Origin: Sphaerisporangium sp040649355
Lineage (GTDB): Bacteria > Actinomycetota > Actinomycetes > Streptosporangiales > Streptosporangiaceae
Reading direction: 5' to 3'
Length of the DNA stretch: 64,000 nt
NCBI RefSeq assembly: GCF_043197795.1
Contig: NZ_JBICTU010000004.1
Span: forward strand, 288,770 to 352,769
Shown here: in pieces, positions 25,052 through 36,409 of the stretch
How the letters are laid out: the number at the start of each line of letters is the position of its first letter
How positions within the stretch are numbered: the stretch's first letter is position 1
The notes under the pieces: model-generated
What the model saw: the letters and a program-made list of their open reading frames with translations, nothing else
What the model was told of the DNA's origin: nothing
The model's database searches: none
Position numbers and translations under genes: made by a program

Positions 25052-26440
25052 ATGCGATCCACCCGACGCCGGCGTGGCCGGCTACTGGGCCTGGCAACGG
25101 CCGCCGTGATCGGCGCCTCCCTGATCGGGCCGGTGTCCGCCGCAGACGCCGCCGCTCGCTGCGCGGGCGTCGAGCGCGTCAGGGTGCCGGGAGCGGAGAA
25201 GCAGATCTCCGCGTGCCTGGACGACCTGACCACCGCGGGCACGGTCGCGTCCGGGCACTCGATCGCCGCCGAGTGGGCCGGGCTCGCCCCCGCGGGCGCC
25301 ACCAACCCGACCGGCGTGCCGGGCGCCCAGATCGACGGCTACTTCCCCGACACCTCGACGTTCAACACCGACCACGGCTGGAACCACGACAGCCAGTTCG
25401 TGATCCGGCTGCCCGAGCGCTGGAACGGCGGCCTGGTGGTCGCGGGCACGCCCGGCAACCGGCGGCAGTACGCCAACGACTTCGCGATCTCCGACTGGGT
25501 GCTCGCCCAGGGGTACGCGTACGCCGCGACCGACAAGGGCAACAGCGGCGTGACGTTCTACCAGGACGGCGTGAAGCCCGGGGACGCCCTGGTGGAGTGG
25601 AACGACCGCGTCACCCAGCTCACCCGCGCCGCCAAGGCGGTCGTGGCGCAGCGATACGGCCGGGCGCCCCGCCGGACGTACGCGGCCGGGATCTCCAACG
25701 GCGGCTACCTCGTGCGCTGGCAACTGGAGAACCACCCCGAGCTGTACAGCGGCGGAGTCGACTGGGAGGGCGCCCTCTGGCGGGAGAACGGGCCGAACCT
25801 GATGACCTCCCTGCCCGCCGCGCTCCGGGCCTACCCCGCGTACGCCGCGACCGGCGACCCCGCCGCCCACGACGCGATGATCGCCGCGGGCTTCGCCCCC
25901 GGCTCGGAGCCGCTCTGGGACTACCACTACAAGGTCTACTGGGACCTCACGCAGCGGCTCTACCGTGAGGAACTGGACCCCACCTACGACGGCGCCACCG
26001 AGGCGGGCACGCCGTACTGCGCCTCGGGGACGCCGGGGTGCGACACCGACTACGACTACGCCGCCCGGCCCCGTGCCGTGAAGAAGGCCGTCGGGCGCAT
26101 CGCCCTCACCGGGCGCATCGGGCGGCCCCTCATCACCCTGCACGGCACGCTGGACACGCTGCTGCCCATCGGCGAGGACTCCGACGTCTACGAGAAGCTG
26201 ATCAGGTCGAAGGGACGCGACCCGCTTCACCGCTACTACCGGGTCGAGGGCGGCAACCACGTCGACGGACTCTACGACGCCTTCCCCGGCCTGCTGCGCC
26301 CGATCCTGCCGTGCTTCCGCAGCGCCTTCACCGCCCTTGAGGGCTGGACCACGCGCGGCGACGCGCCACCCGCCGACGCGACCCTCCCCCGCCCCGCCTC
26401 CGGTGACCTGGCCAACACCTGCTCGCTCCCCGCGAGGTGA
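25052..26440 (+). CDS. Secreted esterase, tannase/3-hydroxybutyrate-oligomer hydrolase-like
   Basis: A 462-residue exported alpha/beta hydrolase. An Arg-rich N-terminus and hydrophobic core (LLGLATAAVIGASLIG) end in a likely signal-peptidase site near SAADAAA. The body has LPERWNGGLVVAGTPGNR, YAAATDKGNSG and the nucleophile motif GISNGG with Ser at residue 215, then candidate acid HGTLDTLLP and catalytic His in GGNHVDG. This pattern fits the tannase/feruloyl esterase and 3HB-oligomer hydrolase group rather than lipases. ATG with GAGGAG upstream. It diverges from a transporter operon that includes 3-hydroxybutyrate dehydrogenase, so secreted hydrolysis of 3HB oligomers or esters is the favoured role. 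A phenolic ester substrate remains possible. Confidence 0.8.
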   Translation: MRSTRRRRGRLLGLATAAVIGASLIGPVSAADAAARCAGVERVRVPGAEKQISACLDDLTTAGTVASGHSIAAEWAGLAPAGATNPTGVPGAQIDGYFPDTSTFNTDHGWNHDSQFVIRLPERWNGGLVVAGTPGNRRQYANDFAISDWVLAQGYAYAATDKGNSGVTFYQDGVKPGDALVEWNDRVTQLTRAAKAVVAQRYGRAPRRTYAAGISNGGYLVRWQLENHPELYSGGVDWEGALWRENGPNLMTSLPAALRAYPAYAATGDPAAHDAMIAAGFAPGSEPLWDYHYKVYWDLTQRLYREELDPTYDGATEAGTPYCASGTPGCDTDYDYAARPRAVKKAVGRIALTGRIGRPLITLHGTLDTLLPIGEDSDVYEKLIRSKGRDPLHRYYRVEGGNHVDGLYDAFPGLLRPILPCFRSAFTALEGWTTRGDAPPADATLPRPASGDLANTCSLPAR

Positions 26441-26593
26441 GCGTCGTCCCTGGTGAAGCACCGAGCGGATAGGCTCACCGCTGTGATGGGCAGGCCGAGC
26501 CGAGACGCCCGATCGGGAGAGCGACCGGATCCTCCCGGCGGACCTGTCCGCCGGTGGGACGGGCCCACGCGTTCACGAATGGAAGTGATCCCC

Positions 26594-27370
26594 ATGAACA
26601 AGGTGCGTTCGAGCGACGGCACCCCTATCGCGTACGACCGGGTGGGCGAGGGGCCGCCGCTCATCATGGTGGTCGGCGCGTTCAACGAGCGGTCGGCGGG
26701 CACGCCGCTGGCCGAGGCCCTCGCACCCGGCTTCACCGTCTTCACCTACGACCGCCGTGGCCGGGGCGACAGCGGGGACACCTCGCCGTACGCGGTCGAC
26801 CGCGAGATCGACGACCTGGACGCCCTCATCGCCGAAGCGGGCGGATCGGCGGCGGTGTTCGGGTACTCCTCCGGCGCCGTCCTGGCCATGAGAGCGGCGG
26901 CCCGTGGGCTCGCGATCACAAGGCTGGCGCTGTACGAGCCGCCGTTCACCGCCGGGAGCGCGCCCGCGCCCACCGAGGACGCCGCGGCGCGCCTGTCCGA
27001 GCTGGTGTCGGCCGGGCGCCGCGGCGACGCGGTCGAGTACTTCCAGGCGAAGGTGGTCGGGATTCCCGCCGAGGTCGTGGTCCAGTTGCGCGACGCGCCC
27101 TTCCGCGCCGCGCTGGAGAAGATGGCGCACACCCTCGTCTACGAGGTGACCATCACCGGTGACGGGTCGATCCCGGCCGAACTGGCCGCCGCGGTCACCG
27201 TGCCCACGCTCGTCATCGCCGGCGAGGAGAGCCCCGAGGGGATGCGCGAGGCCGCGCGGACGGTCGCGAAGGCCCTCCCCCACGCCCGGCTCGTCTCCCT
27301 GCCGGGCCAGACCCACCACATAGTCCCCGCCGTCGTCGCCCCCGTCGTCAAGGACTTCCTCACCACCTGA
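26594..27370 (+). CDS. Alpha/beta-fold hydrolase
   Basis: A 258-residue cytoplasmic hydrolase. It has the typical SDGTPIAYDRVGEGPPL opening, the nucleophile elbow GYSSGA near residue 96, VPTLVIAGEESPEGM before the acid, and a C-terminal catalytic His in GQTHHI. No signal peptide. The ATG at 26594 is chosen; another in-frame ATG at 26579 is equally possible. Similar proteins act on small esters or lactones but substrate cannot be given. It stands alone between the esterase and a convergent kinase gene. Confidence 0.85.
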   Translation: MNKVRSSDGTPIAYDRVGEGPPLIMVVGAFNERSAGTPLAEALAPGFTVFTYDRRGRGDSGDTSPYAVDREIDDLDALIAEAGGSAAVFGYSSGAVLAMRAAARGLAITRLALYEPPFTAGSAPAPTEDAAARLSELVSAGRRGDAVEYFQAKVVGIPAEVVVQLRDAPFRAALEKMAHTLVYEVTITGDGSIPAELAAAVTVPTLVIAGEESPEGMREAARTVAKALPHARLVSLPGQTHHIVPAVVAPVVKDFLTT

Positions 27371-27483
27371 CTCGCCCTGGCCGCCTCGAACACCACCACC
27401 CACGCCTCGCCGATCGACCACGCCATGCCGACCGGCGATCATCTGGGCGGCCGGCTCGGGCGCCGGCGGGCGCCCGGGCGAGA

Positions 27484-28884
<1,401 letters not shown>

Positions 28885-29009
28885 GATCGGGACCGTACCC
28901 TGGCTTTACCTTCGTATTCCACCGGATGGAACGCATCACCGGCCGTCCATGTCATCACCGGCGGCGAGGCCCCTGCGGGACGCTCCCGGAGGGCGGCTCC
29001 ACCGCTCGT

Positions 29010-29810
29010 CTACAGCTTGGCGGCGACGCCGCAGAAGGCGGTGACCTCGTCGGGCAGTCCCCAGGGCGTGGCCTCGGGCCGCCAGCGTGACACCGACACC
29101 ACGCCCGGCTCCAGCAGTTCCAGGCCGTCGAAGTAGGCGGCGATCTGCTGCGGGGTGCGCAGCTTGTAGGGGTCGCCCGCTTCGGCGCGGGTCTTCTCCG
29201 CCTGGGCGGCGGCCTCGGGGTCGACGGCGTTGGTGCCGTCCTCCAGGACCAGGTAGCTGCCCGGCGGCAGCGCCGCCACCAGGTGGTCGCGGATCGCGGT
29301 CGCCTCCTCGTCGTCCCACACGTTGCCCAGGATGCCCAGCATCATCAGCGCGATCGGCCGGGTGAAGTCCAAGGTGTGGGCCGCCTGCTGGAGGACGTAC
29401 GCGGGATCGCGGACATCGGCGTCGACGTAGTCGCACACGCCCTCCCGCGTGCTGGTCAGCAGGGCGCGGGCGTGTACCAGCACCAGCGGGTCGTTGTCCA
29501 TGTAGACGATCTTGGAGGCGGGGTTGACGCGCTGGGCGACCTCGTGGGTGTTGTCGACCGTCGGCAGCCCGGTGCCGAGGTCCAGGAACTGGGTGATCCC
29601 TGCCTCGCCGGCCAGGTGCCGCACCGCCCGGCCCAGGAAGGCCCGCGAGTGCCGGGCGACGTCCACGATCCCCGGGTACACCTGGAGGACCTGGTCGCCG
29701 ACCTGCCGGTCGATGGAGTAGTTGTCCTTACCGCCCAGCCAGTAGTTCCACACCCTGGCCGAATGCGGGGTCGTGGTGTCGATCTGCGCGGAGGGCTTTT
29801 CATCTGCCAT
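29010..29810 (-). CDS. SAM-dependent methyltransferase, Methyltransf_19 (DUF574) family
   Basis: A 266-residue protein with the distinctive actinomycete pattern HSARVWNYWLGGKDNY at 16-31, the SAM-binding loop FLDLGTGLPT near 94-103, and YMDNDPLVLVHARALL. Members are abundant in Streptomyces-like genomes, often beside HTH proteins and with unknown substrates. No membrane or signal segment. It lies between the kinase and a divergent ABC transporter operon, with about 290 bp on its 5' side. Methyl acceptor unknown. Confidence 0.9.
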   Translation of the reverse strand: MADEKPSAQIDTTTPHSARVWNYWLGGKDNYSIDRQVGDQVLQVYPGIVDVARHSRAFLGRAVRHLAGEAGITQFLDLGTGLPTVDNTHEVAQRVNPASKIVYMDNDPLVLVHARALLTSTREGVCDYVDADVRDPAYVLQQAAHTLDFTRPIALMMLGILGNVWDDEEATAIRDHLVAALPPGSYLVLEDGTNAVDPEAAAQAEKTRAEAGDPYKLRTPQQIAAYFDGLELLEPGVVSVSRWRPEATPWGLPDEVTAFCGVAAKL

Positions 29811-29992
29811 GAGAGCACTCTTCGTCGTGGAGGTCGGGACGCCACCGGTGAGCGGGGTTCTGGTGGCATGCGGTCGGGTCTGATCATTTCAGGCTTCGCC
29901 GCGGTTGTCCGCCGCACCCGTAGGCCAGGTGGCACAGCTCATTTCCATAACGGACACTTCGCCCACACTGGCACAACCTAGAACACCTGTGT

Positions 29993-30018
29993 AATGTCAC
30001 CCGAACATCACTGACATT
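29993..30018. promoter_or_regulatory. Inverted repeat AATGTCA/TGACATT in transporter promoter
   Basis: AATGTCA (29993-29999) and TGACATT (30012-30018) are perfect inverted repeats separated by 12 bp, embedded in the AT-rich part of the 289-bp gap before the ABC operon. It is a candidate operator for the GntR regulator encoded in that operon; the 19-bp centre-to-centre spacing is about two helical turns. Confidence 0.4.
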
Positions 30019-30099
30019 TTAGATAAATATCAACTTGAGTGAAGCGCAGAGCCGGGGGTCCACGGCGCTGCGGTCAGACCAACCAGGGAAAGGTGCAGC

Positions 30100-30969
30100 G
30101 TGAACAAGCCGTTCAAGATCAGCGGCGCGGCGGCCGTGGCGGCCGCGCTCTTCGTGCTCGCCGGCTGCGGCGGCGGCCAGGACACCTCCGCGAAGAGCGG
30201 GTCGTCCTTCGGAGAGTGCGAGGTCACCGAGAACCCGCCCATCCACAAGCTGACCACCATGCGGGAGGGCGCCCTCACCGTCGCCGCGTCGCTCCCCTAT
30301 CCGGCGGGCTATCGGGGCAACACGCTGGAGAGCGTGGACGGCGGGTACATGTACTGTCTCGACGCGGAGATCGCCAACCGCGCGGGCCTGAAGAAGATCA
30401 AGCTGGTCAACGCCTCGTTCGAGGCCCTGGTCACCGCCAAGTCATCCGATTTCGACTTCGCGGTGTGGGACATCTACGACACCCCGGCGCGTCGCAAGGT
30501 CGTGGACTTCTCCGCTCCCTACAACACCTACCACTCGGGGGTGCTGGTGAAGCCCGGCTCGGCCCTCACGTCCGCGACCATCAAGGACGCCACCGTCGGC
30601 GTGCTCGCCGGCTCGGTGCAGCTGAAATTCGTCCAGGACACCCTCAAGCCCAAGCAGGTGCGGGTGTTCAACTCCAACGACGACCTCTTCAACGCCGTGC
30701 TCGCCGGCCAGATCGACGCCGCCCTGAACGACACGGCCACCGTCATGCCGCGGGCCGCGAGCTCGGGCGGCAAGCTCAAGGTGATCGGGCAGTACCCGGT
30801 CGGCGGCGACGTCGCCCCGCTCTTCCCGAAGGGATCGCCGAACGTCCAGGTCGTCGACCAGATCATCGCCGACATGAAGAAGGACGGCACCCTGGACGCG
30901 ATCATGAACAAGTGGCTCAACCCGATCCTCGGCGGCGACCCCAACGCGCTTCCCGATTGGGCGGCCTGA
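30100..30969 (+). CDS. ABC transporter substrate-binding lipoprotein (polar amino acid class)
   Basis: A 289-residue family 3 solute-binding protein. A lipoprotein signal ends in VLAGC (Cys at about 23). The mature part has YCLDAEIANRAGL, the FDFAVWDIYDTPARRK strand-helix corresponding to the usual D-x-x-T-R-x-x-V region, and GVLAGSV. The Arg and Asp that usually clamp an alpha-amino acid are not all obvious, so the ligand may be an organic acid or amino acid analogue. GTG start with AAGGTG four bases upstream. It is the first gene of a six-gene operon that continues with permease and ATPase. Confidence 0.88.
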   Translation: MNKPFKISGAAAVAAALFVLAGCGGGQDTSAKSGSSFGECEVTENPPIHKLTTMREGALTVAASLPYPAGYRGNTLESVDGGYMYCLDAEIANRAGLKKIKLVNASFEALVTAKSSDFDFAVWDIYDTPARRKVVDFSAPYNTYHSGVLVKPGSALTSATIKDATVGVLAGSVQLKFVQDTLKPKQVRVFNSNDDLFNAVLAGQIDAALNDTATVMPRAASSGGKLKVIGQYPVGGDVAPLFPKGSPNVQVVDQIIADMKKDGTLDAIMNKWLNPILGGDPNALPDWAA

Positions 30970-30971
30970 GC

Positions 30972-32075
30972 ATGAGCGTCCGGGGCTCCCGCGCGCGGAC
31001 CTCCGGCGGGGAAGCGCCCGGCGGCACGGCCGTGGCGTACGCCCGCCCGCTGAGCACGCGCGGGTACCTCAACGGCGCCGCCGTCCTGGCCCTGCTCGCC
31101 CTGGTGCTCTGCTACCAGCTGGCCGGCGCGACCATGACCATCGGCGGGCCGCCGCGCGTGGTCCTCGGGCTCGTGCTGCCGGCCGCGATCGTGGGCGGCC
31201 CGCTGCTGGCGGCGTACCGGCGCGGCAGGCTGTCGGAGCAGGAATGGGAGGCCAAGCGGTACGTCGCCGCGCGCGAGGCCGCCGCTCGGTCGAGGAACGC
31301 CTCGATCGCCTCGCTGGGGCTGACCGGCTTCGTCGTGCTGGTCTCGCTGGTGGGCCTGCTCGTCTTCACCAACGACGGCGCGGTGCAGAAGACGTTCTTC
31401 AACCCCGAGTTCATGGCGAAGAGCATGGCGGACATGAGCAGGGCGCTGCTCGTCAACGTCGAGATCGCCCTCGGCGCGCAGGTCCTGGCGATGCTGTTCG
31501 GGCTCGTGCTCGCCGTCGGCAGGCTGCTCCCCGGCAAGGGGTTCTGGCCCGTGCGCGCCCTGTGCGTCGCCTACATCGACGTCTTCCGCGGCATCCCGTC
31601 CGTGGTGCTCATCTACCTGGTGTGCTTCGGGCTCCCGATCACGGAGGTGCCGGTCCTCAGCGAGGGCGGCCCGATCCTGTACGCGGTCGTGGCGCTGGCC
31701 CTGACCTACAGCGCCTACAACGCCGAGCTCTACCGCTCGGGCATCGAGTCCATCAACAAGGGCCAGACCTCGGCGGCGCTGTCGATGGGACTCTCCCAGC
31801 CCGACGTGCTCAGGTTCGTCATCCTGCCGCAGATGGCGCGCAACATCGCGGCGCCGATGCTGAGCACGTTCATCGGGCTGCAGAAGGACACCTCGCTGGT
31901 GATCGTGGTCGGCATCATCGACGCGTTCAGCCAGGCGAAGATCTACTCGGCGAACGACTTCAACCTCTCCGCGGTGACGGCCGTGTGCGTCCTGTTCGTG
32001 CTCGTCACCATCCCGCAGACCCGTCTCGTCGACTACATGCTCGCCAGGTCGAGCACGAAGAAGAAGGGGGGCTGA
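30972..32075 (+). CDS. Amino acid-type ABC transporter permease
   Basis: A 367-residue permease of the HisMQ/GlnP family. Two membrane helices in the first 90 residues, a charged loop (RRGRLSEQEWEAKRY), then five helices with the ABC signature region SAALSMGLSQPDVLRFVILP near residue 265, which contacts the ATPase. It is longer than typical GlnP (about 220), because of the N-terminal two-helix extension. The start is 2 bp after the binding-protein stop. It works with the following ATPase. Confidence 0.9.
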   Translation: MSVRGSRARTSGGEAPGGTAVAYARPLSTRGYLNGAAVLALLALVLCYQLAGATMTIGGPPRVVLGLVLPAAIVGGPLLAAYRRGRLSEQEWEAKRYVAAREAAARSRNASIASLGLTGFVVLVSLVGLLVFTNDGAVQKTFFNPEFMAKSMADMSRALLVNVEIALGAQVLAMLFGLVLAVGRLLPGKGFWPVRALCVAYIDVFRGIPSVVLIYLVCFGLPITEVPVLSEGGPILYAVVALALTYSAYNAELYRSGIESINKGQTSAALSMGLSQPDVLRFVILPQMARNIAAPMLSTFIGLQKDTSLVIVVGIIDAFSQAKIYSANDFNLSAVTAVCVLFVLVTIPQTRLVDYMLARSSTKKKGG

Positions 32076-32079
32076 GCCG

Positions 32080-32829
<750 letters not shown>

Positions 32830-32877
32830 CCGTCCCGGCGGGCCTGTCACCACATCACGACAACAGGAATCTCAATC

Positions 32878-33660
32878 ATGAAGCAGAACTACGACGTCAA
32901 GAACTTCTTCGCCTACCTCGGCTACCCGAGCGGCGACCAGCCGTACTGGTCCAAGGATCTGCGGACGTTGTCGGTCTACTGCCGGGGCGACCGGGCGAAC
33001 CTCGAAGCACTGCTGGAGCCGACCCCGTTCGAACTCGCCGACGACCGGTTCGTGGTGCAGATCGCGGACTTCGGTAACGCCACCCCGGGTCCCTTCTACG
33101 ACTCCGGCGTGGTGATCCCCGTGCGGTACCGCGACCACGTGGGCGTCACCTACTTCTTCGAGTTCGAGGACCAGCCGTGGAGCGTGGCGTTCGGCCGTGA
33201 GGTGTGGGGCTATCCCAAGCAGTACGGCGAGATCGGGCTCGTCGAGGACGGGAACGCCGTTGCGGGCACGGTGAGCAGAGCCGGTAGCCTGATCTTCGGC
33301 ATTTCGATGACCTCCGACGACGGCTACTCGAACGAGTCCTGGGCAGACATGACGATGTACCCCCACTTGCAGGTCCACGCTCTCCCCGAGGCGAACGGCC
33401 CCGGCTTCACGACCTTCGAGATCATCTCCCGCGACACCTCCAGGGACTTCGCGCTCCAGCGCAAGACCTTCGGGCCCGCCGAGGTCGAGCTGGGCCCCGC
33501 GCTCTCCGTCAACGGTGTCAGCCTCAAGATCGTGGAGGTCCTGGGCGGCGAGTACTCCGTGGGCGACTACGCCTGCACCGTGGAGAACGGCATCTCCACC
33601 GTCGTCGACGATGTGCTGGCGAGCACCGCGCACGACCCCGGCGAGGCCCGTTCCCTCTGA
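32878..33660 (+). CDS. Acetoacetate decarboxylase family enzyme
   Basis: A 260-residue protein of the acetoacetate decarboxylase superfamily. The active-site strand GREVWGYPKQYGEI places the Schiff-base Lys at residue 114. The next residue is Gln115, whereas the clostridial enzyme has a second Lys here. The beta-barrel pattern (FYDSGVVIPVRYRDHVGVTY, FEFEDQPWSVAFG) is complete. Superfamily members decarboxylate beta-keto acids or carry out aldol-type and dehydration chemistry, so acetoacetate is not certain. ATG start after a 48-bp gap from the ATPase. Its presence between transporter and GntR genes suggests it processes the imported compound or its keto product. Confidence 0.88.
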   Translation: MKQNYDVKNFFAYLGYPSGDQPYWSKDLRTLSVYCRGDRANLEALLEPTPFELADDRFVVQIADFGNATPGPFYDSGVVIPVRYRDHVGVTYFFEFEDQPWSVAFGREVWGYPKQYGEIGLVEDGNAVAGTVSRAGSLIFGISMTSDDGYSNESWADMTMYPHLQVHALPEANGPGFTTFEIISRDTSRDFALQRKTFGPAEVELGPALSVNGVSLKIVEVLGGEYSVGDYACTVENGISTVVDDVLASTAHDPGEARSL

Positions 33661-33731
33661 CCAACAGCCGCTGAGAGTCGTGCACGCGGTGGCCCGTCCC
33701 TACGGGCGGCCTCGTGCGGAGAGGTCGCAAA

Positions 33732-34424
33732 GTGTGTTCTGCCTACGTCGGCGACAACGCCAAGACGGGCGCCGGCGAGCCATCGGCCAGCAGTCTGCTG
33801 AGCGAGTCCGCCACCGCCAGGCTGCGGTCGCGACTGGTGCGCGTGGAGATCATGCCCGGAGAGAGGCTCAGCGAGCCCGAGCTCCGTACCGCCCTCGGGG
33901 TCGGCACGTCTCCGGTGCGCGAGGCGATCCGGAGGCTTGAGTTCGAGAAGCTGGTCGTGATCTATCCGCGCAGCGGCACGTTCGCCACGGACATCGCGCT
34001 GAAGGACTCGCGGTCCGTCATGGAGCTGAGGCTCCAGCTCGAAGGGCTCTCGGCCGCGCTCGCGTGCGGCCGGGGCTCACGCACGGAGAAGGAGCGGCTC
34101 GCCGAGATCTCCGAGCGGCAGTACGAGACCGACGACCTGCAGCAGTGCATCGACCTCGACGCGGCGTTCCACCGCAGCATGTACCAGATGACGCGCAACG
34201 ACTACCTCGCGACCACGGCTGAGATCCACTTCAACCTCGCGCTGCGGCAGTGGTACTTCTGCTCCAAGGTGGTCGAGACCCCCGACTGGACCGGCGTCGA
34301 CCACCGCCCTCTGGCGGCCGCGATCGCCGAGGGGGATCCGGAGGCCGCCAGCGAGCACATCCGCAAGCACGTGCTGCACGACTCTCAGCAGATCGCCGAC
34401 ATCCTCACCAACTACGGCCTGTAA
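33732..34424 (+). CDS. GntR family regulator (FadR/FCD subgroup)
   Basis: A 230-residue regulator. The winged helix (LRSRLVRVEIMPGERLSEPE, TSPVREAIRRLEFEKLVV) is followed by an all-helical FCD effector domain with the metal-binding pattern DLDAAFHRSMY and later His residues (VDHRPLAAAI, HIRKHVL). FCD regulators usually bind carboxylic acids. GTG at 33732 is chosen because GGAGAGG is seven bases upstream; an earlier GTG at 33714 has none. It is inside the operon, so it is likely its own regulator, with the inverted repeat at 29993-30018 as a possible site. Confidence 0.9.
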   Translation: MCSAYVGDNAKTGAGEPSASSLLSESATARLRSRLVRVEIMPGERLSEPELRTALGVGTSPVREAIRRLEFEKLVVIYPRSGTFATDIALKDSRSVMELRLQLEGLSAALACGRGSRTEKERLAEISERQYETDDLQQCIDLDAAFHRSMYQMTRNDYLATTAEIHFNLALRQWYFCSKVVETPDWTGVDHRPLAAAIAEGDPEAASEHIRKHVLHDSQQIADILTNYGL

Positions 34425-34464
34425 GCCACCCAGGCGGGCCTGGCTCGAAAGAGAGTTCCGCGAA

Positions 34465-35295
34465 ATGCCGGCCACCACCACTTCCGCCCCGCACACCCTG
34501 CCCTCCCCGCACACCCTGTTCTCCCCGAACGGCCTCTTCTCACTGGACGGCCTGACGGCCCTGGTCACCGGCGCGGCCGGAGGGCTGGGGCGCGCGCAGT
34601 CCCTCGCGCTCGGCGCCGCCGGCGCGAGGGTCGTCGCGTCGGACGTCAGCCTCGACGCCGCCCGCCGGTGCTGCGCGTACCTTGAGGAGAACGGCGTCGA
34701 CTGCCTGCCGCTGGAGATGGACGCCCGTTCACTGGAGAGCATCGACAGCGCGTTCGACGCGCTCGACGCCGCCGGTGAGTGCCCCGGCATCGTGGTGAAC
34801 AACGCGGGCGTCTCCCTGCGCAACGACGCGCTGAACGCCACACCGGAGGAGTTCGACACCACGCTCTCCATCAACCTGCGCGGCACGTACTTCGTCGCCC
34901 AGCGCGCGGCGCGCCGGATGAGCGAGCGCGGCGGCGGGCGCATCGTCAACGTGTCGTCCATCGGCGGCCTCGTCGTGGACGGCGAGCGCTCCTCGGTGTA
35001 CGACGCCTCGAAGGCCGCCGTCGTCCAGGTGACCAAGAACATGGCCTACGAGTGGGGCAAGTACGGGATCAGGGTCAACTCCATCGCCCCCGGATACATG
35101 CGCACCGCGATGACCTCGGACCTGCTGCCCACCAAGGACGTCGAGGAGTCACTGGTCAGGACGCACATCCCGCTCGGCCGAGTCGGAGAGCCGGGCGATC
35201 TGGCCGGGGCCGTGATCTTCCTCGCCTCCGACGCGTCCGCCTACGTCACCGGCCACACTCTGACCGTCGACGGGGGCTGGCTGGTCGCCGTGTAG
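34465..35295 (+). CDS. Short-chain dehydrogenase/reductase
   Basis: A 276-residue SDR. The cofactor loop TGAAGGLGRA near residue 37, NNAGVSL, catalytic Ser in NVSSIGG and YDASK with the Tyr/Lys pair. The Asp at the end of the second beta strand (ASDVS) favours NAD(H). A 25-residue N-terminal extension contains the near-repeat HTLPSP-HTLFSP, probably disordered. Last gene of the operon, 40 bp after the GntR gene. It presumably oxidises or reduces the ketone/alcohol partner of the decarboxylase reaction; the substrate is unknown. Confidence 0.9.
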   Translation: MPATTTSAPHTLPSPHTLFSPNGLFSLDGLTALVTGAAGGLGRAQSLALGAAGARVVASDVSLDAARRCCAYLEENGVDCLPLEMDARSLESIDSAFDALDAAGECPGIVVNNAGVSLRNDALNATPEEFDTTLSINLRGTYFVAQRAARRMSERGGGRIVNVSSIGGLVVDGERSSVYDASKAAVVQVTKNMAYEWGKYGIRVNSIAPGYMRTAMTSDLLPTKDVEESLVRTHIPLGRVGEPGDLAGAVIFLASDASAYVTGHTLTVDGGWLVAV

Positions 35296-35300
35296 AGGGC

Positions 35301-36221
35301 CTATCCAAGGTCGGTATGGGGGAGGTAGCGGTCCAGCCGCACCAGGCCCGGCTCGGTCGACATGAACGTGTCCATGTCGTCGATCTCCCAGCCGGCGTCC
35401 AGCAACCGGGGCAGGAGCGGGTGCACGCCCGGCACCGCGACCTGGACCTCGTCGACACCCGGATGCGCGGCGACCGCCGCGAACACCGCGTCGGCGCAGT
35501 CCTGCGGGGTCTCACCACCCACCGGCCCCACCTCCAGGTCCTCGACGGTCCGCCGGGCGAACGCGTACCCTCCGCCGGTGACGTGCACCGTCACCCCCGG
35601 AAGGCCCGCGTACCAGGCCAGGGCCCCGGCCCGGTCACCCCCGGAGATCCGGGCGTCCAGCTTCACGGCCTCCCGCACACCGGCCTCCCGCATACTGGCC
35701 TCCCGCATACTGGACGGTCCGCCGGCCTCCGCCCGGGGCCCGGCCAACGGTCCCCGCGCGGACGGCCCGTCCGGCGCCTTCTCATCCCGTACCCCGGACC
35801 CTCGCGGCCCGGAATCCTCCCCCGGATGGTGGATCAGGTAGATCAGGGGGCACACCGGACGCATCCCCTGCCTTATGTACAGCCCCAGCGCCCTCGGGTC
35901 GTCCGACGCGAACGTGACCCGCGGCGTGTCGGACGGCAGCAACCGGCTCAGGATCGTCCGGCCGATCCCGGACGACTGATGGTCGGGCAGGACGAACAGG
36001 TCACCCAGGTGGGAGACCTCGCCCCGGCGGATCACCCCGCCGAAACCCACGACGCGCCCGTCGACCTCGCCGACGAGCAGCGTCCCGAACTCCCGCTCGG
36101 CGTCGAGGAAGTCCGGCATGCCCTCCCAGTCGTCCAGAAGCTCGAAGTGCGAGGCCACCTCCCGCACGCCCGGCATGTCCGCGTCCCCCGCGACCCGCAC
36201 GCTGTATTCCCCCACCGGCAC
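35301..36221 (-). CDS. GNAT N-acetyltransferase with repeat-containing linker
   Basis: A 306-residue acyltransferase. Residues 8-130 form a GNAT domain: GRVVGFGGVIRRGEVSHLGD leads to the acetyl-CoA loop DHQSSGIGRTIL and ASDDPRALGLYIRQGM. A low-complexity linker (about 137-190) includes three copies of a MREA-like unit. The C-terminal 110 residues form a second GNAT-like half (GGGYAFARRTVEDLEVGPVG, ending in DRYLPHTDLG). Substrate unknown. Its stop lies 5 bp from that of the convergent SDR gene. Confidence 0.85.
   Translation of the reverse strand: MPVGEYSVRVAGDADMPGVREVASHFELLDDWEGMPDFLDAEREFGTLLVGEVDGRVVGFGGVIRRGEVSHLGDLFVLPDHQSSGIGRTILSRLLPSDTPRVTFASDDPRALGLYIRQGMRPVCPLIYLIHHPGEDSGPRGSGVRDEKAPDGPSARGPLAGPRAEAGGPSSMREASMREAGVREAVKLDARISGGDRAGALAWYAGLPGVTVHVTGGGYAFARRTVEDLEVGPVGGETPQDCADAVFAAVAAHPGVDEVQVAVPGVHPLLPRLLDAGWEIDDMDTFMSTEPGLVRLDRYLPHTDLG
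35668..35712. repeat. Three 15-bp tandem units in GNAT linker
   Basis: GCCTCCCGCAYACYG repeated at 35668-35682, 35683-35697 and 35698-35712; the last two units are identical. In frame, each codes five residues of the linker. Confidence 0.75.
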
Positions 36222-36409
36222 TCCCCACCTGCGAACATCCGCGACGCTCCTTACCCTAGGACGCGTTCGCCCGTCCTCCTTGCCAGGAGGAACACCGCGT
36301 GTTGAGGGGCACCGGATCGCGCACCACGCGAGGGGACAGTGGACCTCATGGCCTTGCGTGCGAACCGGCTGTTCCGTTAAGTGCGGAACTCGATCAGGCC
36401 GGCGAGTTC

